IMG/VR virus record: IMGVR_UViG_3300025009_000028
Location: 1-47,216 of that record
Length of the DNA stretch: 47,216 nucleotides
Strand: one strand, 5' to 3'
Source of the DNA: a virus
The notes under the pieces: generated by a model
The model's database searches: none
The model's input: only the letters and a program-made list of their open reading frames with translations
Told to the model about the DNA's origin: nothing
Made by a program: the position numbers and the translations under genes
Shown here: positions 1 to 7,405 of the stretch, piece by piece
Layout: each line of letters starts with the position of its first letter
Position numbering within the stretch: position 1 is the first letter of the stretch

Positions 1-353
1 CTGATGCTGTATTAACATGGTCTACAGGTTTAGGCTATCAAAATAATATGAAGTTAAAAAAGACAGTGCTAGCGGCTTCGGATGCAGGAGCATTAACCGC
101 ACTCGCGGCAATAACTACTGAGCCTGTAATGATTTGTGGTTCTAATACACATATCGGATTGATATCCGCAGACGGATTGTCAAAGTGGAATATTAATATT
201 GAAACCGCTACAGGAGATTTGCGTTTGACTAGACAAACAGGAGCGGGAAAAGTTAGTTTGCCTACAATTAAATATGCTGGATTTGATGTGGCAGCGGGTG
301 CAAATGATTCGGGTGGTGCTGGATACAGAGTATTGAGAATACCTAATGCATAA
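1..353 (+). CDS. Tail spike, C-terminal part (continues from 45810-47184)
   Basis: This is the C-terminal end of the tail-spike gene that starts at 45810. Reading begins in frame at base 3 after joining base 47184 to base 1, and ends at TAA 351-353. The joined protein is 575 residues. This part covers the end of the presumed beta-helix and a Gly/Ala/Ser/Thr-rich tail with alternating hydrophobic residues, as expected of a trimeric beta-structured spike end. An apparent start at 48 is only an internal Met. An AAGGAGG ribosome site for the next gene follows directly. The joined frame is seen directly; the spike role is inferred from the N-terminal part. Confidence 0.85.
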   Translation, partial: DAVLTWSTGLGYQNNMKLKKTVLAASDAGALTALAAITTEPVMICGSNTHIGLISADGLSKWNINIETATGDLRLTRQTGAGKVSLPTIKYAGFDVAAGANDSGGAGYRVLRIPNA

Positions 354-364
354 GGAGGTTTGTT

Positions 365-529
365 ATGATTTTTTCTCAAGATGAATTAAATAAAATGCAG
401 TCAATTGTATTATGGGCTGTCTCTGAAGGATACGGTGTTGACGAGTTGGTAAAAAGCATTGCCGACAAATTGAAAATATCAACAGATGAAAGAGAACGTG
501 TAAATAGTATAGCGGGAGTGGATTTTTAG
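365..529 (+). CDS. Small hypothetical protein (54 aa)
   Basis: The ATG at 365 lies behind AAGGAGG (353-359), only 11 bases after the spike stop. The product is acidic and probably helical, with no Cys and no membrane segment. I do not recognise the family. Its place between spike and fibre genes, in the same direction, suggests a small tail-assembly or chaperone-type protein, but that is inference from position. Confidence 0.65.
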   Translation: MIFSQDELNKMQSIVLWAVSEGYGVDELVKSIADKLKISTDERERVNSIAGVDF

Positions 530-551
530 CACGAAATGGAGTGTGAGATAA

Positions 552-686
552 ATGAAAGTTAAAGAGTTAATTGAAAAATTAAACGAGTTATCTGACGAAC
601 AAAAAGAACTGGATATTCTCTGCGAAGGTGGATGCGTTGAATTTACAAATGTTGAAGTTTACGAAGATTATATAAACTTATTTTAA
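552..686 (+). CDS. Very small hypothetical protein (44 aa)
   Basis: ATG 552 to TAA 684-686. The N-terminal half is a Lys/Glu/Leu-rich helix and a Cys-Glu-Gly-Gly-Cys motif sits near residues 25-29. The ribosome site is weak (GGAGTG about 10 bases upstream). It lies in line with the preceding small gene and the tail-fibre gene. Function unknown; the modest ribosome site keeps confidence moderate. Confidence 0.5.
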   Translation: MKVKELIEKLNELSDEQKELDILCEGGCVEFTNVEVYEDYINLF

Positions 687-729
687 AACGCATACGGATA
701 ATTATACAAATTAGAAAGGAAGTAGAAAC

Positions 730-1659
730 ATGTCAACACCAGTTTTTCAACCGTACACGCCTGGAATAAACGATGATGTAAACAGCAAGATCAGAGGACT
801 AACTAATGCTTACACTGATGTGGTGCAGCAACTTCAATGGATATTGCAACATTTGGATTCTTCCAATGTCACAAGGCTTGACACTAGCAGAACGGTGATA
901 AGAAGCAATGCAGGTGAAACACAGATAGACGGTCCGTTATTGGTGATGAAGGATAAGCAGGGAACACCTGTGATTAGATTGCTCATGGGGTACGATTCAG
1001 CTAGTTTAGACTTTGTATACCAGTTAATGAACGCTGCAGGCGACATAACAGTAGATATTGATTCAAGCGGAAATTTAACCGTTGAACGTGGGACATTTAA
1101 AGGAAGCATAACGATAGGCACAGGTAACAATGTGTTCAAGGCTGATGGCGCAACTGGCATATGGCTTGGGCATGCTGATTTTGCGAGTGCGCCGTTTAAA
1201 GTTGGAATAGATGGATCAGCAACGGCAACAAATTTGACAATTGTCGGTGGGGTTATCACTGGTAGCACAATACAAACAGCGGCAAGCGGTGAAAGAATGG
1301 TTATGAACAGTAATGGGATTATAAGCTATTCCGGTGCTGTAAAAGAAGGAGTTGTAATTGAAAAAGGGCCTTATGGATATGGGGCGCTGCAATTTTACCA
1401 GAACGGGAATTTAATGGGTGAATTAATGTACAACAATGCTGGAGTATTTGCATTGTCAGCGCCTAATGCGGATATGTATATTTGGAATACAATAGCGCAA
1501 GGTGCTTGGGCGTTTTCTGGCGCAACTGTTACTGGTTTAGAAGATTCAGGATATAAAAAAGGAGCTACAACAGGAACAGATTCACACACTCATACAGTAG
1601 TTGTAGGCGGAACAACATATACAACAAGCGAGGACACGCATAGTCATACACAAACATAA
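730..1659 (+). CDS. Tail fibre / minor structural protein with HxH tip
   Basis: A 309-residue protein behind GAAAGGAAG. The N-terminus (MSTPVFQPYTPG) is followed by a helical stretch to about residue 55. A long Gly/Ser/Thr/Asn-rich beta region with repeated short turns follows, a style common in phage tail fibres. The C-terminus carries two His-X-His motifs, H286/H288 and H304/H306. In T4 gp37 and in contractile-tail spikes, such motifs bind a metal ion along the axis of a trimer. That comparison is by motif only. A probable remnant of a second copy of its N-terminus lies at 45718-45756. The gene converges with the minus-strand cargo gene 6 bases downstream. Confidence 0.7.
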   Translation: MSTPVFQPYTPGINDDVNSKIRGLTNAYTDVVQQLQWILQHLDSSNVTRLDTSRTVIRSNAGETQIDGPLLVMKDKQGTPVIRLLMGYDSASLDFVYQLMNAAGDITVDIDSSGNLTVERGTFKGSITIGTGNNVFKADGATGIWLGHADFASAPFKVGIDGSATATNLTIVGGVITGSTIQTAASGERMVMNSNGIISYSGAVKEGVVIEKGPYGYGALQFYQNGNLMGELMYNNAGVFALSAPNADMYIWNTIAQGAWAFSGATVTGLEDSGYKKGATTGTDSHTHTVVVGGTTYTTSEDTHSHTQT

Positions 1660-1665
1660 ACAATT

Positions 1666-2064
1666 TTAATATGATTTGCTATCTTTGTGCCATGTTTTAG
1701 TTTCTTTGTCGTATATCCAACCTGTGCTATCCCAAATATAGATAGAATCTTTTAGACTAATTTTGGCAGGTGCATCAGAAAAACATGCAATATCAACACC
1801 GTTTAAATATATAAAATCCTCTGGCGTAAGGTATTTTTCATATAAATCAAAATTAGTTGCAATTTTCCTCATGCGATAATATGTTAGTGCCTCGATGTTA
1901 GATTTGATGTCATTGGTTTGTGGTAATTGCTTTAACCTATTAATTTCTTGTTGATAGTTATCTTTATAAATAAATGGATCAAATAAAGAATCATTTGCAC
2001 TTACTGGAACGGCATTCAATAATGATATTGCGAGCAAGAAGCCCAAAATAAATGACTTTTTCAT
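1666..2064 (-). CDS. Secreted protein of unknown function; phage cargo gene (moron)
   Basis: A 132-residue protein encoded against the surrounding late genes. The first 24 residues form a clear Sec signal peptide: MKK, a hydrophobic core, and a V-S-A cleavage site before NDS. The mature part of about 108 residues is hydrophilic and rich in Tyr, Asp, Lys and Trp, with one Cys and no second membrane segment. A strong ribosome site (TAGGAGGAAATT) precedes the ATG. About 40 bases further upstream is a near-perfect vegetative promoter. Own promoter, opposite strand, signal peptide and a place between tail and lysis genes fit a gene expressed from the prophage (lysogenic conversion). The family is not recognised. 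Confidence 0.8.
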   Translation of the reverse strand: MKKSFILGFLLAISLLNAVPVSANDSLFDPFIYKDNYQQEINRLKQLPQTNDIKSNIEALTYYRMRKIATNFDLYEKYLTPEDFIYLNGVDIACFSDAPAKISLKDSIYIWDSTGWIYDKETKTWHKDSKSY

Positions 2065-2102
2065 AATTTCCTCCTACAGTTTAAAACCATATTATTACTT
2101 CA

Positions 2103-2132
2103 ATTATATGCCTGTCCCAATAGTATTGTCAA
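2103..2132 (-). promoter_or_regulatory. Consensus vegetative promoter of the secreted cargo gene
   Basis: On the minus strand the sequence reads TTGACA (2132-2127), an 18-base spacer, then TATAAT (2108-2103). Both hexamers match the sigma-A consensus exactly. The transcript would have a leader of roughly 30 bases containing AGGAGG before ATG 2064. No operator-like repeat was seen around it, so expression may be constitutive. Confidence 0.75.
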
Positions 2133-2230
2133 ATTGTGGCTGGATTATGCATAAAAGTGAGGGAAGAAAGAAGGTGCAAAATGTGTGGTTAGTAGATCAA
2201 TTTGGATAACATACCTCATACAACTCTAAG

Positions 2231-2264
2231 AGGGCGCCGGAGAGAACAACTCCAACGCCCTTTT
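2231..2264 (+). terminator. Rho-independent terminator before the lysis cassette
   Basis: GGGCG (2232-2236) pairs with CGCCC (2256-2260), and an inner GGAG/CTCC stem lies around loop AGAACAA. TTTT follows at 2261. It probably ends tail-gene transcription or limits read-through into the lysis genes. The rest of 2133-2349 shows no coding frame that I can support. Confidence 0.7.
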
Positions 2265-2349
2265 AATATGCTCTTATTTCGTTTGTCCAATGCGGCAGAC
2301 AAAGGATAAGAGTTTTTTCATTTTATCACAACAATGCGGAGGTGTCAAA

Positions 2350-2598
2350 ATGCTAGAAACAATCGGAGGCATTATGGGAATCGTAATCACACTTTCAGGG
2401 GTATTATTCGCCCTGTACAAAATTATCAAGCGATTCGAAAACATCGAGGAATCAAGCAAGCATCGGAAGGAGGAAAACATTGTATTGATCAAGGCCACGC
2501 TGGCAATCTGTGACGGACTAGGGCAATTGGGAGCGAATGGTCCAGTGACAAAGTGCAAATGTGATCTACAGGAATACTTGATTGAGAGGGGGGAATAA
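2350..2598 (+). CDS. Small membrane protein of the lysis cassette, holin-like
   Basis: An 82-residue protein. ATG 2350 was chosen over an upstream start at 2290 because GCGGAGG lies 8 bases before it. One transmembrane segment (about residues 6-24) is followed by a charged cytoplasmic-type helix and a C-terminal part with a Cys-X-Cys motif. It sits directly upstream of, and close to, the endolysin gene. One-segment proteins in this position are often holins or XhlA-type accessory lysis proteins. The exact role is inferred from location and topology. Confidence 0.6.
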   Translation: MLETIGGIMGIVITLSGVLFALYKIIKRFENIEESSKHRKEENIVLIKATLAICDGLGQLGANGPVTKCKCDLQEYLIERGE

Positions 2599-2599
2599 A

Positions 2600-3865
2600 T
2601 TGATCTACGAATTTGACCCACTTAAGCAACGCCTTGCTGTGGAACTAGGCGAACCCAACAAACTTGAACGCCTTGACAAAATCCCACGCCCGAGAGCTAA
2701 CGAAACTATTGCAATGGCTATCAACTGGAACGTATTTGACTGGGTAGGCAACTCAAACGGCTACGGCGAAATTGAACAATCCGGAGTACAGATACAGGCT
2801 CCATCCGCTACATACAAGTCTATGTCGTACAAAGATGGCAAGCTAACTTTCGGTGATGTACCCGGCGCACAAGTTGGTGCAGGAATCGCTATGACACTTA
2901 TTTTGGACGGCAAAATTAACATTCAGAATCCGGCTAAAATGTCCACAGGCAAGAACAGCAGAACGGCGTGTGGACAACTTAAAAATGGCAACATTATTCT
3001 TACCACCATGGACAACATGACCACTCAGGAGCTTGCACAGTATATGCTGGGTAAAGGTTGCATTATAGCTTTTCAAGGCGATTCCGGTGGCTCAACAGGG
3101 TATTATGATGGCACATTGCACGATCAAGGCCGTGCGATTGCCGGGGCATTGGTGGTGTACCGTAAGAAATTGATTGCCATTGATGATGGGCACGGTATGG
3201 AAACGCCGGGCAAGCGTACGCCGTTCTTCCCTGGCACAACTCAATTTATGCACGAAAACGAGTTTAACCGCAAAGTTGCCGAATATCTAAAACTCTACCT
3301 TGAACGCTGTGGATTTGACACATTAATGGTTGCTCCCACAGATGCTAACACGCCGCTAAAAGACAGGGCAGATTTAGCTGATAAGGCAGGAGCAGACTTC
3401 TACATCTCTATCCACGCCAACGCCCTAAACGGCATTTGGGGACCGCAGGAAGGTGTAGCAACATATCACTATCCTGGTTCAGCAAAAAGCAACACGGCAG
3501 CTATTATCATCCACAGATATTTAGCCAAAGGGACTAAGCAAAAGGACAGAGGCGTGCTGACAGCAGACTTTTATGTTTTACGTGAAACCGATATGCCCGC
3601 TGTGCTTGTGGAATGTGCCTTTATGGATAATCTCAAAGAGGCGCAATTGCTTTTAACCGATGCTTACAGAAAAGAATGCGCGGATGAAATTTGTCAGGGT
3701 ATATGTGAGTATCATGGCGCGGCATATGTTCCGGCAGTGGTCAGCGTAACAGTACAGGAGTTTCAACGGGCATTTAGGCTTGAGGTTGACGGCATAGTAG
3801 GGCCGATAACAATAAAAAAGATGGGAGAGGTAATGAAACTAATAAATAAATATGTGAAAGGTTAA
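2600..3865 (+). CDS. Endolysin: phosphodiester-glycosidase-like domain plus N-acetylmuramoyl-L-alanine amidase
   Basis: A 421-residue protein. TTG 2600 is preferred over TTG 2582 because the purine run AGAGGGGGG lies 6 bases before it. Residues of about 35-185 resemble phosphodiester glycosidase (NAGPA-type) domains, with the motif GDSGGS near residue 160. Residues of about 190-370 are an Amidase_3 zinc amidase: AIDDGHG supplies the first His, an NEF segment the Glu, SIHAN the second His, and VECAF the catalytic Glu. The C-terminus (VQEFQRAF, DGIVGPIT) is a peptidoglycan-binding repeat. The amidase cuts the bond between muramic acid and the peptide stem. No signal peptide is seen, so it needs the neighbouring holin for release. 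Confidence 0.85.
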   Translation: MIYEFDPLKQRLAVELGEPNKLERLDKIPRPRANETIAMAINWNVFDWVGNSNGYGEIEQSGVQIQAPSATYKSMSYKDGKLTFGDVPGAQVGAGIAMTLILDGKINIQNPAKMSTGKNSRTACGQLKNGNIILTTMDNMTTQELAQYMLGKGCIIAFQGDSGGSTGYYDGTLHDQGRAIAGALVVYRKKLIAIDDGHGMETPGKRTPFFPGTTQFMHENEFNRKVAEYLKLYLERCGFDTLMVAPTDANTPLKDRADLADKAGADFYISIHANALNGIWGPQEGVATYHYPGSAKSNTAAIIIHRYLAKGTKQKDRGVLTADFYVLRETDMPAVLVECAFMDNLKEAQLLLTDAYRKECADEICQGICEYHGAAYVPAVVSVTVQEFQRAFRLEVDGIVGPITIKKMGEVMKLINKYVKG

Positions 3866-3875
3866 GGTGAAGTAA

Positions 3876-4241
3876 ATGGATATTATAACAGTATTAACTA
3901 TCATTTTGGCGGTTGCCATAGCAGTAGAGAGAGTGGCGGAGGTAATCAAGCCTCTGTATCTCCAGGTAAAAAACACTTTTGCAAAGCGGAAATATTTAGA
4001 ATGCAGCAAGGTCGAAAAGGAAGTTTTGACAATCCTGCTCGGACCCGTCATGTGCATTATCGCTCAAATCGGCATAGATATTCCACAGGTCAACGAAGCT
4101 GCCGTGATACAGTATATATTGGCTGGTCTTGTGGCATCTCTGGGGAGCAACACATTACACGCTCTGCTCAATATTGTATTAGCAGTGAAAAATAACGCTG
4201 AAGGTATTGAAGGGATAAATCCCAGAAGTATTTCTAAATAA
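3876..4241 (+). CDS. Holin-like membrane protein
   Basis: A 121-residue protein 10 bases after the endolysin, with AAGGTGA before ATG 3876. Hydrophobic segments lie at about residues 2-20, 50-66 and 78-103, separated by a basic Lys/Arg-rich loop, so two to three membrane spans are likely. Size, topology and position next to the endolysin fit a phage holin that forms the membrane lesion. The family was not identified by search. Confidence 0.65.
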   Translation: MDIITVLTIILAVAIAVERVAEVIKPLYLQVKNTFAKRKYLECSKVEKEVLTILLGPVMCIIAQIGIDIPQVNEAAVIQYILAGLVASLGSNTLHALLNIVLAVKNNAEGIEGINPRSISK

Positions 4242-4264
4242 GCTATTTCCACAGAATGATGATT

Positions 4265-4345
4265 TCGCCGGCATGACCGGCCTTCCTCCTTGCCCTCGGT
4301 GTAACGGTTGCAGTTTGACCGCTATGCCGGGGGTTTATTTTTTTA
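4265..4345 (+). terminator. Possible terminator region after the lysis genes
   Basis: CGGCAT near 4269 can pair with ATGCCG at 4324-4329, with a small CGGT/ACCG hairpin inside, and a T-rich run follows (4334-4343). The arms are far apart, so this is a weaker call than the other terminators. It lies between the late lysis operon and the oppositely directed gene at 4343. Confidence 0.4.
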
Positions 4346-4549
4346 TCCAAATTTATATATTGCTTTATGCACTTCCTCGCTATGTGTGACAACCTCAATA
4401 TCCTCTTTCCCAGGCATCATGAACCACACATGAAGTCCTTCATCACAGAACCAACCATACTGATACTGCCACGGTTTATAGCCATACTTGTGGAGTTTGG
4501 CGGAGAGTATATCCCATTGTTCGATTGTTTCAGCGGTAAATAGTTTCAT
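4343..4549 (-). CDS. Small hypothetical protein, probably leaderless
   Basis: A 68-residue protein rich in Trp, Tyr and charged residues, with one Cys and no membrane segment. ATG 4549 is preferred over an in-frame start at 4585, which would lie inside a terminator hairpin and upstream of the promoter. There is no ribosome site before 4549. A TATAAT box ends 6 bases upstream, so the transcript would begin at or next to the start codon. The gene has its own promoter downstream of a terminator that closes the FtsK operon, so it is probably regulated separately. Function unknown. Confidence 0.55.
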   Translation of the reverse strand: MKLFTAETIEQWDILSAKLHKYGYKPWQYQYGWFCDEGLHVWFMMPGKEDIEVVTHSEEVHKAIYKFG

Positions 4550-4555
4550 ACGGGT

Positions 4556-4585
4556 ATTATAGCAAAAAAATAACCCGGCGGACAA
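4556..4585 (-). promoter_or_regulatory. Promoter embedded in a terminator, driving the 4343-4549 gene
   Basis: The minus strand shows TTGTCC (4585-4580), an 18-base spacer, and TATAAT (4561-4556). The -35 box falls within the loop region of the hairpin at 4574-4590. The start codon 4549 sits 6 bases past the -10 box, where transcription should begin. Confidence 0.5.
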
Positions 4586-4590
4586 CCGGG
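4561..4590 (-). terminator. Terminator of the minus-strand FtsK operon
   Basis: On the minus strand CCCGG (4590-4586) pairs with CCGGG (4578-4574) around a 7-base loop, and TTATTTTTTT follows (4573-4564). It lies downstream of the basic-protein gene that ends at 4651, so it closes the three-gene operon 6757-4651. Confidence 0.75.
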
Positions 4591-4650
4591 CGGGAAAATA
4601 AAATGGTTAATAAATTGGATAATATAACAAAATATAACAAATGTCAACAT

Positions 4651-4893
4651 TTATCTGGGTTTATTCCACGCAAAAAACACCCACTGCCCGAACAGTACCG
4701 ACAAGCGATACCGCAACTTGCCGAATACCTTAATTTTTGCGCTGTTTTCCCCTCGTATCCTCTGCAACTTTTTGTATCTGCGTTCCCATCGTTTGTGCCT
4801 CTCTTTAGCGTTCACGCCCATTAGTTCATTGGCAATATATTTGCCTACTCTTTTGCTGCTTAACATTTTTGGCAATCGTTTTTTCTTGGGCAT
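4651..4893 (-). CDS. Small very basic protein of the FtsK module
   Basis: An 80-residue protein with a high Lys/Arg content throughout, a MPKKKR start and an aromatic C-terminus. A strong ribosome site (CGGAGGGG) lies 6 bases before ATG 4893. It is the last gene of the minus-strand operon with the FtsK-type ATPase and the replication-relaxation-family protein. The charge suggests nucleic-acid binding. No family was recognised. The plus-strand frame over the same bases (4603-4824) lacks such support. Confidence 0.65.
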   Translation of the reverse strand: MPKKKRLPKMLSSKRVGKYIANELMGVNAKERHKRWERRYKKLQRIRGENSAKIKVFGKLRYRLSVLFGQWVFFAWNKPR

Positions 4894-4931
4894 CTTATCC
4901 CCTCCGTGTGATTTATATTTGCTAATATAGC

Positions 4932-5477
4932 CTATTTAAAGAGGGTATCAAGCCCTACCATATCCAAACCTATCAACTTAAATTTAACCGCTGAAACAGG
5001 CAATTTTACGCTTCTATCGGTGCAGATTATTACCCTCGGTTGAGTACCCAACAGTGGGCGAAAATCCATCTTATACTTATCAAAGTTGAAGCTATTGGAT
5101 AGATGCACCTCCACCAATACAGGAAACACTATGCCGCTATGATTTGCATAGCACAGTGCATCCGGTCTAATATTGCCTACTGTAGCCTCATTATGCCATT
5201 CTAGGAGGTCGTATTTAGATTTGATAGAAGTATATAGCTCCGTGCGGATAAGGTCATGGTGAAGCTGTACGGGCTTGTAGCCTGTATAGTATGCGTATGA
5301 ATTATCTATTGTTGAGCGGGTACGCTTGATGTATAAATTGTCGGATAAGTAGCGTAATCGCTGACGGCTGTATTGATACGATGTAGCAGGAAAATATAGG
5401 CGGTGAAGCTGATTTGATGTTGCAATGTGGAAGGATTCAAGAAAGTTGATTATATCTTGATCGCGTGTTGTAATCAT
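4932..5477 (-). CDS. Replication-relaxation family protein (winged-helix, relaxase-associated)
   Basis: A 181-residue protein starting at ATG 5477, which overlaps the upstream FtsK stop in an ATGA arrangement. This is a sign of translational coupling, and GGCGGTG lies upstream. The N-terminus (about residues 1-75) is a winged-helix-like segment containing LHRLYFP and RLRYLS. The second half has an acidic/hydrophobic core with RPDALCY and VEVHLSN. This layout matches the replication-relaxation (MobC-like) family found beside FtsK/TraB-type ATPases in mobile elements of Gram-positive bacteria. It probably binds DNA together with the ATPase. The assignment rests on motif memory and gene context. 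Confidence 0.6.
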   Translation of the reverse strand: MITTRDQDIINFLESFHIATSNQLHRLYFPATSYQYSRQRLRYLSDNLYIKRTRSTIDNSYAYYTGYKPVQLHHDLIRTELYTSIKSKYDLLEWHNEATVGNIRPDALCYANHSGIVFPVLVEVHLSNSFNFDKYKMDFRPLLGTQPRVIICTDRSVKLPVSAVKFKLIGLDMVGLDTLFK

Positions 5478-6757
5478 ACGGCACCGCCTTTCAGATAGGG
5501 ATTGATACACTTATCTCGCAAAGCTTTCATTTCCCGTTGGCGCTCGGCGGCTAGTTCATCACGAGACTTATAAGCCTTATACTTTTTCAGCCAGGTCCGC
5601 ACTTGCTCATTTTCGAGATAGAGGCACTGGACCTCTTTCATTTCGCCCAGGTACTTCATAATGCACCTGCCTTGTTGCTTTATTTTCTCAGCTCCTGGAA
5701 TATCAATTATTACCTCACTGTCTGTGTCGGTGACAACCTTAAAGGCTATGCGGGTGTTCATGCTTCCTTTGATGCTACCCGATATTACTTTTACATCCGG
5801 TCTTTGCAATGAAATGATATATAAGATGCCTACCTTCCTGTCCATTGCAACACGGCTTCTAAATCGGTCTAACAATGATTCATATTGCTTTTCAGCAAGA
5901 CGGGCGAATTCATCAATTACAACAATTTTATAAGGCAAAGCTTGCTCTGGGTAAAACTTATTCCAAACGGACAACTTCTGTATATAGCGCTGTTTCCTGA
6001 CGCTCGCAAATAGTTTCAGACGCCTTGTATTTTCTGTCTCCATTTCATCTATGAGCTTCTCAAAATCTTCCGGTGTCTCTCCGTATGACTTTACTTTTCT
6101 GCAATCTTGAAATATGCCTAATTCTATTGCTTGAAAGTCTATCAAATGCAAGTCTATATCGTGCTTGCTGAGTATTAAGGATAATAGCATAGTCCGTAAT
6201 AAACTTGATTTGCCTGAATTGGGTTCTCCTGCAACAATGGTCTGAGTTGCCTTGTCTATGTCAAAGTAAAATTTCCCTTCATGGGTGTAGCCGATCAGCG
6301 ATTCTGTTGGACTCTCGCATTCCTCAAATTCATAGTCATATTTGTTCTTCAGATTCATTTCTATAAGTTTCATTATGAGGTTTTTATTGTACGAAAATTC
6401 TATCTTACAGTTCAATGCCTGTTCCAACTCTAACTGCTTCTGCTCAAACTGTTTCTGGCTTATCCCCTCCGGCATATGGACAACCAATGTAGTCTCGTTT
6501 CCGGTCCGTATCTTCCGTATCACCAGCGGTATCTTGCCATCCTTCTCCAATCCGCACGCCCTAAATAGCTTCTCGTATTTTCCCTCTGTAAATACCCTAT
6601 CCAACAATAGCCCACCCGTCACACACGCCGCCGCAATCGGTAGTATTGTGGCCGTATCTGCTACCCTATAGAATATCCCCAGTGCCGCATTACCACACAC
6701 CAGCGCCCCTGCTGCGGTCACCCCTGCCAGCCTCCATGTAAACACTTCCTTGCTCAT
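5474..6757 (-). CDS. FtsK/SpoIIIE-type DNA translocase ATPase
   Basis: A 427-residue protein. ATG 6757 is chosen because AAGGGGG lies just before it; the frame is open further upstream but without a ribosome site. Two membrane segments lie at about residues 9-27 and 36-52. The ATPase domain has Walker A GEPNSGKSS (about 177-185) and Walker B KIVVIDEF (about 277-284), followed by an LQRPD segment typical of FtsK motors. It lacks the C-terminal gamma domain of chromosomal FtsK. Size and layout resemble Tcp/ConQ-type coupling proteins of conjugative elements. Its likely job is pumping or positioning double-stranded DNA at the membrane. It is first in an operon with the relaxation-family and basic proteins. 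Confidence 0.8.
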   Translation of the reverse strand: MSKEVFTWRLAGVTAAGALVCGNAALGIFYRVADTATILPIAAACVTGGLLLDRVFTEGKYEKLFRACGLEKDGKIPLVIRKIRTGNETTLVVHMPEGISQKQFEQKQLELEQALNCKIEFSYNKNLIMKLIEMNLKNKYDYEFEECESPTESLIGYTHEGKFYFDIDKATQTIVAGEPNSGKSSLLRTMLLSLILSKHDIDLHLIDFQAIELGIFQDCRKVKSYGETPEDFEKLIDEMETENTRRLKLFASVRKQRYIQKLSVWNKFYPEQALPYKIVVIDEFARLAEKQYESLLDRFRSRVAMDRKVGILYIISLQRPDVKVISGSIKGSMNTRIAFKVVTDTDSEVIIDIPGAEKIKQQGRCIMKYLGEMKEVQCLYLENEQVRTWLKKYKAYKSRDELAAERQREMKALRDKCINPYLKGGAV

Positions 6758-7042
6758 GCCGTCCCCCTTCCGTCCGCCCATTCGTTCCGCTCCGATCCAC
6801 TTGCCTCCGGCGCTCCCATGTACTTGCTTATTGCAAAACATTTTTAAATAGCACCTTTGAACCCTGTTGGACAATTATGTTAGTAAGGTGACTATCAACC
6901 GGTAACGAAACTACTAACGAAACTACTTTATATATATTCTACATTTTGTGAAATGTTGCACAAATATAAGAATTAATTCTAGTAAATGAGTGGTTGCATT
7001 TACATATGGCAGGAAATGTTATAAGATTTTACAGGGGTATAT
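6758..7042. promoter_or_regulatory. Divergent regulatory region between the FtsK operon and the HTH gene
   Basis: This 285-base gap separates the minus-strand FtsK operon from the plus-strand HTH gene. It contains two perfect tandem copies of AACGAAACTACT (6904-6915 and 6916-6927), followed by an alternating TA run (6929-6936). These look like operator half-sites or short iterons. No promoter with good hexamers could be fixed. The small HTH protein at 7043 is a plausible binder. Confidence 0.45.
6904..6927. repeat. Two tandem 12-bp direct repeats
   Basis: AACGAAACTACT occurs twice back to back with no mismatch. The repeats lie in the divergent region, about 150 bases from the FtsK start and 115 bases from the HTH gene. 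They could be an operator or a replication/partition iteron pair. Confidence 0.7.
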
Positions 7043-7243
7043 ATGGGCATATCGTATATGAGATTAAGAGAATTGCTGATTGAAAGAGGTGTCCAGAGGA
7101 AAGCGTTAAAACCTATGGCTGGACTCAGCAACCAAGTTATGTCTAAAATCAACAAAGACGAGCATATGTCAACTGACTCCCTTGAAAAAATAGCCCGCGC
7201 ACTAGGCGTGGAAATAGGTGATATCATATCTCTGAAACCCTAA
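7043..7243 (+). CDS. Small Cro/C1-type HTH regulator (YozG-like)
   Basis: A 66-residue protein made almost entirely of one helix-turn-helix domain (about residues 20-58: LSNQVMSKINK as recognition region, LEKIARALG after it) and ending in IGDIISLKP. This matches the single-domain YozG/HTH_26 group. ATG 7043 has AGGGG about 8 bases upstream; an internal Met at 7058 is an alternative. It faces the FtsK operon across a region with tandem 12-bp repeats and probably controls that operon. No oligomerisation domain is present. Confidence 0.75.
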   Translation: MGISYMRLRELLIERGVQRKALKPMAGLSNQVMSKINKDEHMSTDSLEKIARALGVEIGDIISLKP

Positions 7244-7405
7244 ACGCTTACAACCGTCCGCCTTCCAAGCCATATCTTACAATAATTAAATGTTTATTAC
7301 GTCACATTTTGTCGAATGTCTACACGCCTTATTCTATCTATCCTCACAAGCAATCATAATGGGCATATGCGCATATTATGTCGAAAGTATAGCTATTATA
7401 GCACG

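Noticed and set aside
1-32. True terminal redundancy or cos end
   Set aside because: The repeat is inside the spike gene and short, as for assembly overlap; no nearby terminase site.
4603-4824. Plus-strand frame opposite the basic-protein gene
   Set aside because: The minus-strand gene has CGGAGGGG and operon context; the plus frame has neither.
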